A DNA stretch of 64,000 nucleotides from DASWJZ01 sp963761005 (GCA_963761005.1 CAVXFK010000002.1:48638-112637), one strand, 5' to 3'. Positions 8,260 through 17,345 are shown, numbered from the stretch's first letter. A program made the numbers and translations. The notes: a model not told the origin generated them from the sequence alone.

Positions 8260-9376
8260 ATGAACAGGTTTACGTAAGCATCTGCTCTCGGGTGCCGTCG
8301 CCGCGCTTGCGGCCACCACGCTCATGAGCGCCGCCTTCGCGGACGAGGTTCTCGACCGCATGAAGGCGGACATCGCCCGCTCGGTCGGTCCGCAGACGAC
8401 GTGGGACGGCCCGACCACCGGACCGAAGGCCGCCAAGGACAAGTCCATCGTCTACGTGTCGCTCACCCAGAACTCGAGCGGCAACGCCGACTCCGCGCGC
8501 GGCGCGGAGGAAGCGTCGAAGGTGCTCGGCTGGAAGTTCACGCTGATGGACGGCAAGGGCACCGCGACCGGCGGTGCCGACGCGCTCGCCCAGGCGATCG
8601 CGCTGAAGCCCGACGCGATCATCCTCGGCTCGGTCTCGATCGAGAACAACAAGAGCCTGATCCAGCAGGCGAACGACGCCGGCATCGTCGTCATCGGCTG
8701 GCACGCCACCGACAAGCCCGGCCCGGTCGCCGATCCCAAGGTCTTCACCAATGTCGGCACCGATCCCTGGGATATCGCCTACACCGCCGGCGAATACGCC
8801 GTCGTCGATTCCAACGGGACGGCGCAGGCGGAAGTCATCAGCGACCGGCAATATCCGATCGTGGTGACGAAGAGCGACGGCATCGAGAAGGCCATCGCCG
8901 AGTGCAGCGGCTGCAAGCTTCTCTCCGAAGACAACGCGCCTTTCGGCGAGGTTCCGCAGCGCACGCCCGGGCTGATCAGCTCGCTGCTCCAGCGCTTTGG
9001 CAGCAATCTCGGCTACATCCTCACGTTCAATGAGGTGTATTTCGATTTTGCCGTGCCGACGCTGAAGGCCGCCGGCATCGATCCCAGCGCGCCACCGCAT
9101 CTGGTCGCCGCCGGTGATGGCAGCGAATCGGCCTATCAGCGCATTCGGAACGGCCAGTATCAGGTCGCGACCGTCCCCGAGCCGGCGGTGATGCACGGCT
9201 GGCAACTGGTCGACGAGTTGAACCGCGCCTTCAACGGGCAGCCTCCTTCGGGCTTCGTGACCAAGGTCCACCTCGTGACCAAGGACAACGTCGACGCCGA
9301 CGGTGGCGACAAGAACCGCTTCGAGCCGTCGAACAATTATCGCGAGCACTACAAAGAGATCTGGGGCGTGCAATAG
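8260..9376 (+). pseudogene. CUT2 importer A periplasmic binding protein, +1 frameshift in the signal peptide
   Basis: A strong Shine-Dalgarno (GGGAGG, 8248-8253) precedes ATG 8260, which reads MNRFT and then hits TAA at 8275. One base later the frame continues KHLLSGAVAALAATTLMSA (a normal signal peptide) into the mature protein, so the true gene is 8260-9376 (about 371 residues). If 8260 is ignored, the next ATG (8324) gives a protein without most of its signal peptide. The mature chain is a periplasmic-binding-protein-4 type sugar receptor; it carries W-x-GPT-x-GPK near the N-terminus and ends HYKEIWGVQ, both shared with the importer C receptor at 30421-31554. Confidence 0.85.
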
Positions 9377-9393
9377 GCGAGAGCTTCAGAAGC

Positions 9394-9419
9394 GCCGGCG
9401 CGGGCTTGCCTGCGCCGGC
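9394..9419 (+). terminator. Hairpin after importer A binding protein gene
   Basis: Perfect 8-bp arms GCCGGCGC (9394-9401) and GCGCCGGC (9412-9419) with a 10-nt loop, 18 nt past the stop codon. No U-run follows (CACGATCC), so termination strength is uncertain. Confidence 0.5.
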
Positions 9420-9450
9420 ACGATCCTTAGAAAACATGGACATGTGATCC

Positions 9451-10317
9451 TTGACCCGGGCAAAGCGAACGGCGAGTCTGGCGGCGAAACCTGCATCGCT
9501 TGCTGCGCCTTTGCCCAAATTGCCCAGACGAAAGTCGGTCGAGCCCGCTCCTGAAGCGCCGATTGGAACGCTTGAGCGGGGCCTCTCCATCCTGCAGTTC
9601 TTCAAGCGCTCGCCGGAGGCGACGATTCCGGAGGTTGCAGTTGCCGTTGGCCTCAGCCGCTCGACCACCTACCGGATCGCCGAGCGGTTGCACGAGCTCG
9701 GATTCCTGGAGGTCAACAGCACGACCAACCGCTGGCGGCTCGGGCGCGAGGCGGTGCAGCTCGGCGTCGTGGCGCTCCAGTCGACCGACGTGATGCAGGT
9801 TGCGCCGGAGCTCTTGCGCCTCCTGCTCGAAATGGCGGGCGAGGCCGTCAACCTCGCGGTGTTCGACGCCGACAGCATGGTGCTGCTCTACCGTGAGCAG
9901 GGTCCGCAGTCGGTGACCATCAGCTCGCGGCTCGGCTCGCACCGCCCGATGCACGCGAGCGCCGTCGGCAAGGCGTTTCTCTCGGCGATGGACGACAGGG
10001 AGCGCCGCGTGCTTCTCGGTCGCGTCTCTCTCAAGCGATACACCGACAGCACGATCACCAGCGCCGTCGCGCTCGAACGCGAGATCGCCGAGATCAAGAG
10101 TCGCGGCTATGCGATCGATCACAGCGAATTCGAGGCGACGCTTGCGTGCACCGCGGCGGCGGTCTTCGACCATCGGCGACAGCCGGTCGCGGCGATCAGC
10201 GTATCGGGACCGGCGGAGCGTGTTTTGCCGCAGATCGATCGCATCGGCGGCCTGGTCACGGAGACAGCCAAGGCGATCTCCGAGCGGCTCGGCTTCGTGC
10301 GCGGCACGTTGCCTTGA
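9451..10317 (+). CDS. IclR-family transcriptional regulator
   Basis: 288 residues if the TTG at 9451 is used; a shorter start is possible since the first 35 residues are Ala/Pro/Lys-rich. The winged HTH begins at LERGLSILQFF and contains IPEVAVAVGLSRSTTYRIAE; the C-terminal effector domain contains RLGSHRPMHASAVGKAFL, the IclR family pattern. IclR proteins commonly repress sugar-acid and aromatic catabolic operons. It sits between the two copies of the bipartite operator (5582 and 10342), making it the obvious candidate regulator of both importer A and the KdgD operon; the regulated promoter for kdgD begins inside its stop region. Confidence 0.9.
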   Translation: MTRAKRTASLAAKPASLAAPLPKLPRRKSVEPAPEAPIGTLERGLSILQFFKRSPEATIPEVAVAVGLSRSTTYRIAERLHELGFLEVNSTTNRWRLGREAVQLGVVALQSTDVMQVAPELLRLLLEMAGEAVNLAVFDADSMVLLYREQGPQSVTISSRLGSHRPMHASAVGKAFLSAMDDRERRVLLGRVSLKRYTDSTITSAVALEREIAEIKSRGYAIDHSEFEATLACTAAAVFDHRRQPVAAISVSGPAERVLPQIDRIGGLVTETAKAISERLGFVRGTLP

Positions 10318-10342
10318 CGCTCCGCCTGGCGCTGTCTACCGT
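10314..10342 (+). promoter_or_regulatory. Sigma70-like promoter of the KdgD operon
   Basis: TTGACG at 10314-10319 (overlapping the IclR stop codon) and TACCGT at 10337-10342, 17-bp spacer, directly followed by the operator. Parallels the promoter at 5556. Confidence 0.5.
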
Positions 10343-10378
10343 CTCATTTGATGAGAGCGTGTCCCATTCAATGGGACA
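10342..10378 (+). promoter_or_regulatory. Bipartite palindromic operator, copy 2
   Basis: TCTCATTTGATGAGA (10342-10356; 6-bp perfect arms) followed by TGTCCCATTCAATGGGACA (10360-10378; 9-bp perfect arms around one central C). This copy is the more perfect of the two. TGAGAG (10352-10357) and CTCTCA (10381-10386) add an outer pair of arms. It lies between the -10 element and the GTG start at 10405, a classic repressor position. Confidence 0.75.
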
Positions 10379-10404
10379 TCCTCTCAAGCCAGCGGATTGA
10401 GCAC

Positions 10405-11367
10405 GTGACGCCAGCCCGAGAAGTTCTGAAGCGGCGGATATCGGAAGGCATCCTGGCCTTCCCGGCGACGCCCTTCGATGAGCGGGGGGCCGTGGACGCC
10501 GAGAAGTTTCAAAGTCATCTGGTCGAGCTTGCGAGGCATCGCCCCTGTGCGATCGTTGCGGCAGGCGGAGCTGGCGAGCTTTTCTCGCTGTCGCTGGCGG
10601 AGCACGAGGTCCTGATCCGCGCCGCGGTCGCAGCAACGCCAGAGATTCCGGTCGTTGCCGGGGTTGGGTTCGGCGTTGCGATCGCTTGCGACATGGCGCG
10701 GAGCGCGGAGGAGTCGGGCGCCGCGGCGGTTCTTCTTTTTCCGCCCTATCTCGTCGGCTCCGAACAGGAGGGGCTTGCGGCCTACGTCGAGGCGGTCTGC
10801 CGGTCGACCTCGCTTGCCGTCATCGTCTACAGCCGGGGGAACGGTGTTCTTGCGCCGGGTTCCGCGCTTCGCCTTGCCGAGACCTGCCCGAACCTGATCG
10901 CGCTCAAGGACGGCACCGGCGACTTCGAGGCGCTGACGATCCTGAAACAGCAGGCCGGCGACCGGCTGGTGCTGATCAACGGCGTGCCCACCGCCGAGAT
11001 GATCGTGCCGCAATGCTTCGCGATCGGCATCCGCAGCTACACCTCGGCAGTCTTCACGTTTCTTCCGGGGCTTGCCACGCGATACTTCCAGGCCGTCCGC
11101 GATAACGACCGAGACACATTCGAGCGCATTCTCCGCGATTTCTACGTACCGCTCAGTGCGATCCGCAGCCGCAAGAAAGGCTACGCTGTCTCAATCATGA
11201 AGGCAGGGCTCAGAATCGTCGGCCGGTCGGCCGGCCGCGTGCGTCCGCCACTTGTCGACCTCTCCGCAGGCGAGGAAGCCGAGCTTGCAGCGCTCATCGA
11301 GCGAATCCTTGCGGAAGCCAGCGAGGCGCCGCGCTACGGCGCCTCTGCCGCCGGGGCGAGTGGGTGA
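10405..11367 (+). CDS. DapA-superfamily dehydratase, 5-dehydro-4-deoxyglucarate dehydratase (KdgD)-like
   Basis: 320 residues from GTG 10405; an in-frame TTG at 10348 lies inside the operator and is rejected as start. Class I aldolase/dehydratase fold: opening ILAFPATPFDERGAVD, catalytic Tyr region IVYSRGNGVL and Schiff-base Lys in LIALKDGTGDFE, the arrangement of KdgD (KDG-type "LKDG.GD"). Predicted reaction: 5-keto-4-deoxy-D-glucarate to 2,5-dioxopentanoate plus CO2 and water, in aldaric acid catabolism. A related aldolase activity cannot be excluded. Followed after 3 nt by a 2-hydroxyacid dehydrogenase. Expression is probably controlled through the 10342-10378 operator. Confidence 0.8.
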   Translation: MTPAREVLKRRISEGILAFPATPFDERGAVDAEKFQSHLVELARHRPCAIVAAGGAGELFSLSLAEHEVLIRAAVAATPEIPVVAGVGFGVAIACDMARSAEESGAAAVLLFPPYLVGSEQEGLAAYVEAVCRSTSLAVIVYSRGNGVLAPGSALRLAETCPNLIALKDGTGDFEALTILKQQAGDRLVLINGVPTAEMIVPQCFAIGIRSYTSAVFTFLPGLATRYFQAVRDNDRDTFERILRDFYVPLSAIRSRKKGYAVSIMKAGLRIVGRSAGRVRPPLVDLSAGEEAELAALIERILAEASEAPRYGASAAGASG

Positions 11368-11370
11368 TGC

Positions 11371-12339
11371 ATGCGAATTGCGCTCTGGGACATCGCCGCC
11401 ACGCAACGGAAACGGCTCGAGGCCTTGCTCCCGGGCGATGAGTTCGTCGACATCCCGGTTGAGACCGCACGGCCCTTCGACATAGACGTCCTGATCGCAT
11501 CGCGCTTCGCCGCAAAGGATTCGAGCCGCGCACGCTTTCGGCTGCTGCAGCTCCCCGGAGCCGGAACGGACAAGATCGACTTCTCCGCGCTCCCAGGCGA
11601 GCCGTGGGTGTGCAACGCCTTCGAGCACGAAACTCCGATCGCGGAATACGTGTTTGCGGCGATCCTGGACCATGGACTCGGATTTGGTGCGCTGACGAAC
11701 GAGATCTCAAAACGCGGCTGGGCCGACGCCTATTTCAATCGCGTGCCGCACGGGGAGATCGCGGGGCTCACATTGGGCCTCATCGGCCTCGGACATATCG
11801 GCCGCGCTATCGCACGCCGCGCGAAGGCGTTCGACATGCGCGTGATGGCGACGACCGCAACCCGCCGCGAGCACGAGCCGAACGTGGACTGGCTTGGCAC
11901 GTCCGACCGGCTTTCAGAGCTTCTGGCGAAGTCCGATTTCGTCGTGCTCGCCTGTCCTTTGAATGACTTGACCCGAGGCATGATCTCCGCGCGCGAGCTT
12001 GGCCGCATGAAGCCCTCCGCGCTTCTGATCAATATCGCCCGCGCGGAGATCGCGGTGGAGAAGGACTTGTACGAAGCCTTGAGGGACGGTGTCATTGCCG
12101 ACGCCGTGCTCGACACCTGGTTTCGGTATCCGGCGACGATCGACGATCCGGTCGAACCCGCCAACCTTCCCTTCGCCAGCCTTCCGAACGTGCGGATGAC
12201 CGCGCACTCCGCCGCCTGGACGGACGGAGTTTGGGTGCGCCGCACGAAGGTCTTCGCTGACAACATTGCCCGCCTCAAGGACGGAAGGCCGCTTCTGAAC
12301 GTCGTTCGCGCGCCGGCCGCGGAAGCACTCCAGGCATAA
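11371..12339 (+). CDS. D-isomer-specific 2-hydroxyacid dehydrogenase
   Basis: 322 residues. NAD-binding motif GLIGLGHIGRAIARRAKAF in the middle, catalytic Arg in NIARAEIAVE, and His in RMTAHSAAWT near the C-terminus, as in glycerate/phosphoglycerate-type dehydrogenases; the usual RG after Arg is RA here and the Glu of the triad is not obvious (DTWFRYPAT region). It starts 3 nt after the KdgD-like gene, so it is in the same operon and probably reduces or oxidises a 2-keto/2-hydroxy acid of that pathway. Substrate unknown. Confidence 0.85.
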   Translation: MRIALWDIAATQRKRLEALLPGDEFVDIPVETARPFDIDVLIASRFAAKDSSRARFRLLQLPGAGTDKIDFSALPGEPWVCNAFEHETPIAEYVFAAILDHGLGFGALTNEISKRGWADAYFNRVPHGEIAGLTLGLIGLGHIGRAIARRAKAFDMRVMATTATRREHEPNVDWLGTSDRLSELLAKSDFVVLACPLNDLTRGMISARELGRMKPSALLINIARAEIAVEKDLYEALRDGVIADAVLDTWFRYPATIDDPVEPANLPFASLPNVRMTAHSAAWTDGVWVRRTKVFADNIARLKDGRPLLNVVRAPAAEALQA

Positions 12340-12349
12340 TGGCTGAGCC

Positions 12350-13585
12350 ATGAGCGACCCGCGCAAGCCCGAGAGCGCCAGGAACGTCAGCTGCGTCGGC
12401 TATTCCGACCAGGGCGGACGCTCCGATGGCGCGCAAGTCATGGTCAACAAGGGCCACGCCTTTGTCTTCCATCCCTTCAGCGGCGGCGTCACCGTCATCG
12501 ACGTGCGCGATCCGCGCGCGCCGAAACCGGTGAATTTCCTCCCGGTGCACCCGCGTTCATGGTCGATCCACGGCCAGGCGTTCGGCGATCTTCTTCTGGT
12601 CATCGAGGAGTTCGACTTCTTCAAGCTGCAGGTGAAGGACTATTACGGCCAGTCGCTCGACCTGAGCGACCCGAAGCTCACGGGCAAGAACGGCGTTGAC
12701 TATTCCGGCGGGCTCCGCGTCTACGACATCACCAATCCGGCAAAGCCGCGGCCGATCGGTTTCATGCCGGTCGATGGTTTCGGCTTCCATCGGCTTTGGT
12801 GGGTCGGCGAGCGCTACGTCTACGCGACCGCGTTGCTCCACGGTTACACGGACCACATCCTGATGATCATCGACCTACAGGACCCGACGCGGCCGCGGGA
12901 AGTGAGCCGGTGGTGGCTGCCCGGCATGTGGAAGGCGGGCGGCGAGACCAACGATTTCAATGGTCGCGTTGCGCTGCATCACGCGATCGTCTCCGGCGAT
13001 CTTGCCTGCGCGGCCTGGCGAAACGGCGGCGTGACGCTGCTCGACGTCAAGGACAAGGCGGCGCCGAAGCTTCTGGCGCACCGCAACTGGTGCCCGCCTT
13101 TCGGGGGTAACACGCATACTGCGCTGCCGCTCCTCGACCGCGACCTCCTGATCGTCGACGATGAGGCGGCGGATGACATCTCGGTCGAGCCGATGAAGCA
13201 CACCTGGGTGTTCGACATCCGCGCGCACGACAATCCTGTTTCGATCGCGACGATGCCGATCCCCTTCGATCAGGACTATGTTGCGAAGGGCGGCGCCTTC
13301 GGCCCGCATAACCTCTGGGAGAACCGGCCGGACGCCTTCGTCAGCTCAGAGGTGGTGTTCGCCACCTACCAGAACGCAGGGCTCAGGATTTTCGACATCA
13401 AGAACCCGTTCCGTCCGGTGGAAATCGGCTATTTCGTGCCGCCGCCGCCGACGGGCTGGTTCGATCATCGCACCGACATCAAGCGGGTGCTTCATTCCGT
13501 CGACGTCTACGTCCAGCCCGACGGGCTCATGTACCTCACCGACTACAATGCCGGCCTCTACATTCTGCAATGGGACGGCGGATAG
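12350..13585 (+). CDS. LVIVD-repeat beta-propeller protein, function unknown
   Basis: 411 residues, no signal peptide visible (starts MSDPRKPESARNVSCVGYSD), so apparently cytoplasmic. Repeated blades of the form VxVxDVRDPxxPKPVNF (GGVTVIDVRDPRAPKPV, LRVYDITNPAKPRPIGF, ILMIIDLQDPTRPREVSRWW, LRIFDIKNPFRPVEIGYF) identify the LVIVD-type propeller. His-rich loops (HRLWWVG, ALHHAIVSGD, GGNTHTALPLL) could bind metal, but this is inference. It begins 10 nt after the dehydrogenase, so it belongs to the KdgD operon; homologues of known enzymatic function are not recalled. Confidence 0.75.
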   Translation: MSDPRKPESARNVSCVGYSDQGGRSDGAQVMVNKGHAFVFHPFSGGVTVIDVRDPRAPKPVNFLPVHPRSWSIHGQAFGDLLLVIEEFDFFKLQVKDYYGQSLDLSDPKLTGKNGVDYSGGLRVYDITNPAKPRPIGFMPVDGFGFHRLWWVGERYVYATALLHGYTDHILMIIDLQDPTRPREVSRWWLPGMWKAGGETNDFNGRVALHHAIVSGDLACAAWRNGGVTLLDVKDKAAPKLLAHRNWCPPFGGNTHTALPLLDRDLLIVDDEAADDISVEPMKHTWVFDIRAHDNPVSIATMPIPFDQDYVAKGGAFGPHNLWENRPDAFVSSEVVFATYQNAGLRIFDIKNPFRPVEIGYFVPPPPTGWFDHRTDIKRVLHSVDVYVQPDGLMYLTDYNAGLYILQWDGG

Positions 13586-13641
13586 GTCCTTGAGCAGCAG
13601 TCTCAACGAACGCTGATTTCTTTTCTATCTCTTCGGCGCCG

Positions 13642-14598
13642 CTATGTAGCTGGGTAGACCGGCGGCTTCCCGGAGAGGACGCTCGCCACGTCGGTGGCGG
13701 CCTTTGTCTGCAGCTCCTCGAGCGCTTCCACCGAATAGAACGCCGTGTGCGGAGTCAGGATGAGGTTGGCGCGCCCGAGAAGCGGCGAGTCCTTCGGCAG
13801 CGGCTCCGTCTCGACCACGTCGAGCGCGGCGCCACCGAGCCGGCCGGAATCGAGGGCCTCGATCAGCGCGCCTTGGTCGACAAGCGGCCCGCGCGCCGTG
13901 TTAATCAAGAGCGCGCCCGGTTTCATCTTCGCGAAGGCGCTTGTGTCGAACAGCCCGCGCGTCTGCGGCGTCAGCGGCGTGTGAATTGAAACGAAGTCGG
14001 ACGCGGCGAGGAGCGCGTCGAAACCGACGCTCTCGACTCCGGCAGAAGCGAACGCATCCGCCGCCGCGAAGGGATCGTAGGCGAGAACGCGAAGGCCGAA
14101 GGCCTTGGCCTTCGGCGCAAGCGTGCGCGGGATATTGCCGAAGCCCACAAGACCCAACACCTGGCCCGCCAGACGGTGGATCGGCACGACCGCGGCGATC
14201 GCCCAACGGCCGGCCTGAACCGTCGCGTTCGCGACGACGACCTTGCGGGCCAGAGAAAGGAGCAGCGCCATAGCGTGGTCGGAGACTTCCGCCATGCAAT
14301 AGTCGGGAACGTAGGTGACGGTGATCTTGCAGTCGCGCGCCGCGGGCAAGTCGATGTTGTCAACGCCGAGGCCCGTTCTTCCGATGACCTTGCAGCGGGT
14401 GAGCGCGCGGATCAGGTCGCCCGGAATCTTGGCGTAGCACACGATCAGGGCATCGGCGTCGTGTGCCACGGCGAGAATGTCGCCGGCCGCACTGCTTTTG
14501 GACATATGCAGATCAGCGCCGAGCGGGCGGAGCGCCTTCTCGACCGGATCGAGTGACGGGAACGGGCTATCGGCGATCGCGACTTTCAGAGTGCTCAC
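13642..14598 (-). CDS. D-isomer-specific 2-hydroxyacid dehydrogenase (phosphoglycerate dehydrogenase-like)
   Basis: 318 residues from GTG 14598 (VSTLKVAIADSPF). Substrate-domain motif GRTGLGVDNID, nucleotide-binding stretch VLGLVGFGNIPRTLAPKA in which the third Gly of GxGxxG is Pro, catalytic Arg in NTARGPLVDQGAL, Glu in ETEPLP and His in LTPHTAFYS. Last gene of a minus-strand operon (M24 protein, PEP-utilising protein, this), 58 nt after the preceding stop. Converges with the LVIVD gene 56 nt away. Substrate unknown; the coupling with an M24 protein is repeated at 40261-42572. Confidence 0.85.
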   Translation of the reverse strand: MSTLKVAIADSPFPSLDPVEKALRPLGADLHMSKSSAAGDILAVAHDADALIVCYAKIPGDLIRALTRCKVIGRTGLGVDNIDLPAARDCKITVTYVPDYCMAEVSDHAMALLLSLARKVVVANATVQAGRWAIAAVVPIHRLAGQVLGLVGFGNIPRTLAPKAKAFGLRVLAYDPFAAADAFASAGVESVGFDALLAASDFVSIHTPLTPQTRGLFDTSAFAKMKPGALLINTARGPLVDQGALIEALDSGRLGGAALDVVETEPLPKDSPLLGRANLILTPHTAFYSVEALEELQTKAATDVASVLSGKPPVYPAT

Positions 14599-14656
14599 GA
14601 CGGAAGCGCCTTTCGCGGCCCACCGACTGCATCGACGGCACGTACCGGCGGCTGCA

Positions 14657-15940
14657 TCAGCTGGTCCACCGCACGATCCCTGCGACCCCATCGACAGCCA
14701 CCTGTGAGCCGTCGGGAATCTTCTTTGTGGCGCCCATCACGCCAAGCACCATCGGGATGCCGCGCTCGCGGGCGAGCGACGCAAGATGCGAGGTCGAGCC
14801 GCCGAGCTCGGTGACGAGTCCGGCAACGCGCGGCAACACCTGGCCGAGTGCCGGGCCGGCCACCCGCGTCACCAGGATGTCGCCCGGCGCGACGCGCGCA
14901 AGCTCGCACTCGCAGCGCACGACGACGCTGCGCCCGGAACCCCAGCCAATTCCAGCCGGATGTCCTCTGAGGCCCGGATGCTGCAGCCAGATTTCGTCGG
15001 GCACGCGGGCGGGCTCGACGTGGAGCGGCCGCGCTTGCAGAAGCTTCAGGCCGCGCTCGTCGAGCGCCCACTCGATCTCCACCGGGCCGCCGCACACCTT
15101 CTCCGCCGTGAGCATCATTCCGCCGAGCGCCTCGGCCTGCTCGGCGCTGAGGCTCGCCTCGAAAACGAGATCGGCCGGGACCGCCCGCGATCCGGCTCCG
15201 TGGCCGTGCGTGCAATGGTCGAGGTGCTCCTTGCGGCCGGCCTCCATTTCGAGCACCCGGCCGTCGCGATTGAGCTGGATGCGATCCGGGACGACTTCAC
15301 CTTGCGCGATCGCGGAGCCGAGCCCCCACGTGGCGGACACCAGCATTTCGCCGTCGGCGGTCTGGCTCAAGCCCCCGCCGGAGGCGCGCGCCGAGATGAG
15401 CGGCTGGATCAGGACGCCCATCGCCGTGTCGGCCGGCGACAGGCCGTAATTTTCCATGTAGCGGCGCGCGTGCGAGGTCCAAAGCGCCGCCCAGCATGCC
15501 CGCACCGTCGTCAGGAATTCGGTCTCGTCCTCGAGCCCGAGAAAGCTCTCGAACTGACCGGCGAAATTGGCGCCCTCCCGGTCCTCGACGAGCGCCGAAG
15601 AGCGCACCACGCCGAGCGGCGCCTCGCGTCGCTGCGCGCGCCATGCGGCGAGCAGCGGCTTAAGAATTTCCGGCGCGATCGGCTTCTCGTAGAGCGCGAG
15701 CCTGATCTGCACCGAGAGCTTGCGCGATGTCGGAACGTCCGCCGTGTTGTAGGCGCCAACCAGGTTCTCGATGCCGAGGTGGCGCAATTGATGGCGATAG
15801 GCGGTCGCCGTCAGCGCAAAGCCGCCCGGCGTCGGGAGTCCGGCATGAGCGAGCCGTGCAAGATTGGCCGCCTTCGGCCCGACTTCGTCCGCGTCGGCCG
15901 CAAGCGCATCGCCGAGCGGGAGGATGAACCCTTTCATCAT
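14657..15940 (-). CDS. PEP synthase/PPDK-like protein with ATP-grasp and phosphohistidine domains only
   Basis: 427 residues from ATG 15940 (MMKGFILPLGDA). N-terminal PPDK_N-type ATP-grasp domain: GPKAANLARLAHAGLPTPGGFAL split as VGPKAANLARL and GLPTPGGFAL, then VVRSSALVEDREGANFAGQF and EIEWALDERGLKLLQARPL. C-terminal swivelling domain with the phosphocarrier His in GGSTSHLASLARERGIPMV. The C-terminal PEP/pyruvate TIM barrel (about 300 residues) of PEP synthase is absent and no gene for it lies nearby. Architecture recalls dikinase-type enzymes that phosphorylate a non-pyruvate acceptor (phenylphosphate synthase, rifampin phosphotransferase). The acceptor is unknown; operon with M24 and a hydroxyacid dehydrogenase. 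Confidence 0.8.
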   Translation of the reverse strand: MMKGFILPLGDALAADADEVGPKAANLARLAHAGLPTPGGFALTATAYRHQLRHLGIENLVGAYNTADVPTSRKLSVQIRLALYEKPIAPEILKPLLAAWRAQRREAPLGVVRSSALVEDREGANFAGQFESFLGLEDETEFLTTVRACWAALWTSHARRYMENYGLSPADTAMGVLIQPLISARASGGGLSQTADGEMLVSATWGLGSAIAQGEVVPDRIQLNRDGRVLEMEAGRKEHLDHCTHGHGAGSRAVPADLVFEASLSAEQAEALGGMMLTAEKVCGGPVEIEWALDERGLKLLQARPLHVEPARVPDEIWLQHPGLRGHPAGIGWGSGRSVVVRCECELARVAPGDILVTRVAGPALGQVLPRVAGLVTELGGSTSHLASLARERGIPMVLGVMGATKKIPDGSQVAVDGVAGIVRWTS

Positions 15941-16075
15941 GCGCGCCTTCTTGGCTCTTATTCGATTGCTGCTCTTGTCATTTATGTCGGGCGAGGCCGC
16001 CCGGATCGTGTCGGCCTCGCCCGCTCTTGCGCCTCCGGCGGGCCGGGGAGGGCGGCCCTGCGGGGACGGCAACTG

Positions 16076-17345
16076 TCATCTCACGTGATCGCCGTAGCCC
16101 GGCAGCGGGTCGACCACCGTGATCTGCTTTACCGGGAAGTTCGACACGATCTCGATGTCGTTCTTCTTCACGATCAGCATTTCCTCAATGCGCACGCCGT
16201 AGCGGAACTTCTTGCCGTGCTGCGTCTCGAGCGCGAATGTCATGCCCTCCTGGATCTCGATCGGATGGTCGAGCGACCAGATGCGAGAGATGACCGGCGG
16301 GTCGTATTGCGCGAGCCCGAGTCCATGGCCCCACAGATTGGCGGCCGCCTGATCCTCGTCCTCGTAGCCCCAGGTCTCCATCGCCGAAGGCCACTTGAGC
16401 GCGATGTCGCGCGTGGTGGCACCGGCCTTCACCGCGCCGATCGAGTCGTAGAGCCACGTAAGCGCCGTCTGGTAGGTGTCCTTCTGCTCCTGCGTCGGCT
16501 CCTTCCCGACGCAATAGAGTACGGTAGTAGCAGGACTTGTAGCCGTTCCACGTGAGCGCGGCCAAATCCATGAACACGATGTCGCCCGGCTGGATGATGC
16601 GGTCGGAGAAGTTGCGCCAGTTCGGCCAGGTGTTCGGACCGGACGAGACGATGACGTCCTCGACGTCCTCCATGCCGGGAATGTTGTAGAGGTACTCCAT
16701 CAGGTGCGCGGTCACCTGGTTCTCGGTGACGCCGGGGCGCAGGAACTTCATGCACTCCCAGTGCGTGGCGTCGCCGATCGCGCCGACGATGCGGAAGCAT
16801 TCCTGCTCGTCTTCGCTCTTGACGGCGCGCGCCTCCATCATCGGCGTCATGCCGTCCACCCAGTTGATTTTGTGCTCTTTGAAGATGTCGATCATGTTGA
16901 TGTCGACGAAGTCGACGCCGAGCCGCTCGCCGGCGACGCCGTGGTCCTTCATTGCCTGCAGCACCGCCTTGGTGAACTTGCTCACCTGCTGCGTCGAAGC
17001 CGGGCCCGCCGCGCCTTTGATCCAGGCGAAGGAATGGCGGATATTCTCCTTCGGCAGCCATGGCACGTGGCGCTCGATCTGGATGCCGATGTCGCCCTGC
17101 TCGAAAAGGATCGGCCGACCGTCGCCGCAAAGCATGGCGTAGCGCAATCCCGGCTTCAGCCGGTTCCAACCGGGCGTCAGAGTGCCGGTGATATAACGCA
17201 CGTTCTCGTCGTACATGCATAATAGCGCGCCGAGCCCGTGCTTCTTCATCATCGTGCGCGCGCGCTCGATACGGTATTCGCGCAGCCGGTCCCAGTTGAC
17301 GCGCTGTTGCCAGTCCATACCGGCAATGCCGAAATTCGCTCCCAT
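16076..17345 (-). pseudogene. M24 (creatinase/aminopeptidase P fold) protein, single +1 frameshift
   Basis: About 422 residues when read through a one-base insertion at about 16517-16518 (YYRT then YCVGKEPTQE in the next frame). N-terminal creatinase-type domain, then the pita-bread domain. Of the five M24 metal ligands, Asp260 (IVFMDLAAL), His in GHGLGLAQYDPP, Glu in TFALETQHG and Glu in VRIEEMLIV are present, but the second Asp is replaced by Cys272 (GYKSCYYRT). Thus it may be a non-peptidase like creatinase or DddP-type lyases rather than a prolidase. First gene of the operon; a LysR-type palindrome lies 115 bp upstream. Confidence 0.85.

Noticed and set aside
8260..8290. Programmed +1 frameshift (antizyme or RF2 style) at ACG-TAA-G in receptor A
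   Set aside because: A stop at the shift point fits, but there is no internal Shine-Dalgarno or shared slippery motif among the six +1 sites; sequence error or mutation is simpler.
14786..16555. 589-codon plus-strand frame opposite the PEP-synthase-like and M24 genes
   Set aside because: Antisense shadow rich in Arg; no recognisable domain.
16076..17345. Naming the M24 protein DddP (DMSP lyase)
   Set aside because: The fold and N-terminal LREYRIERAR-like region are compatible, but the DddP metal residues cannot be matched (Cys272) and no DMSP-related gene is nearby.
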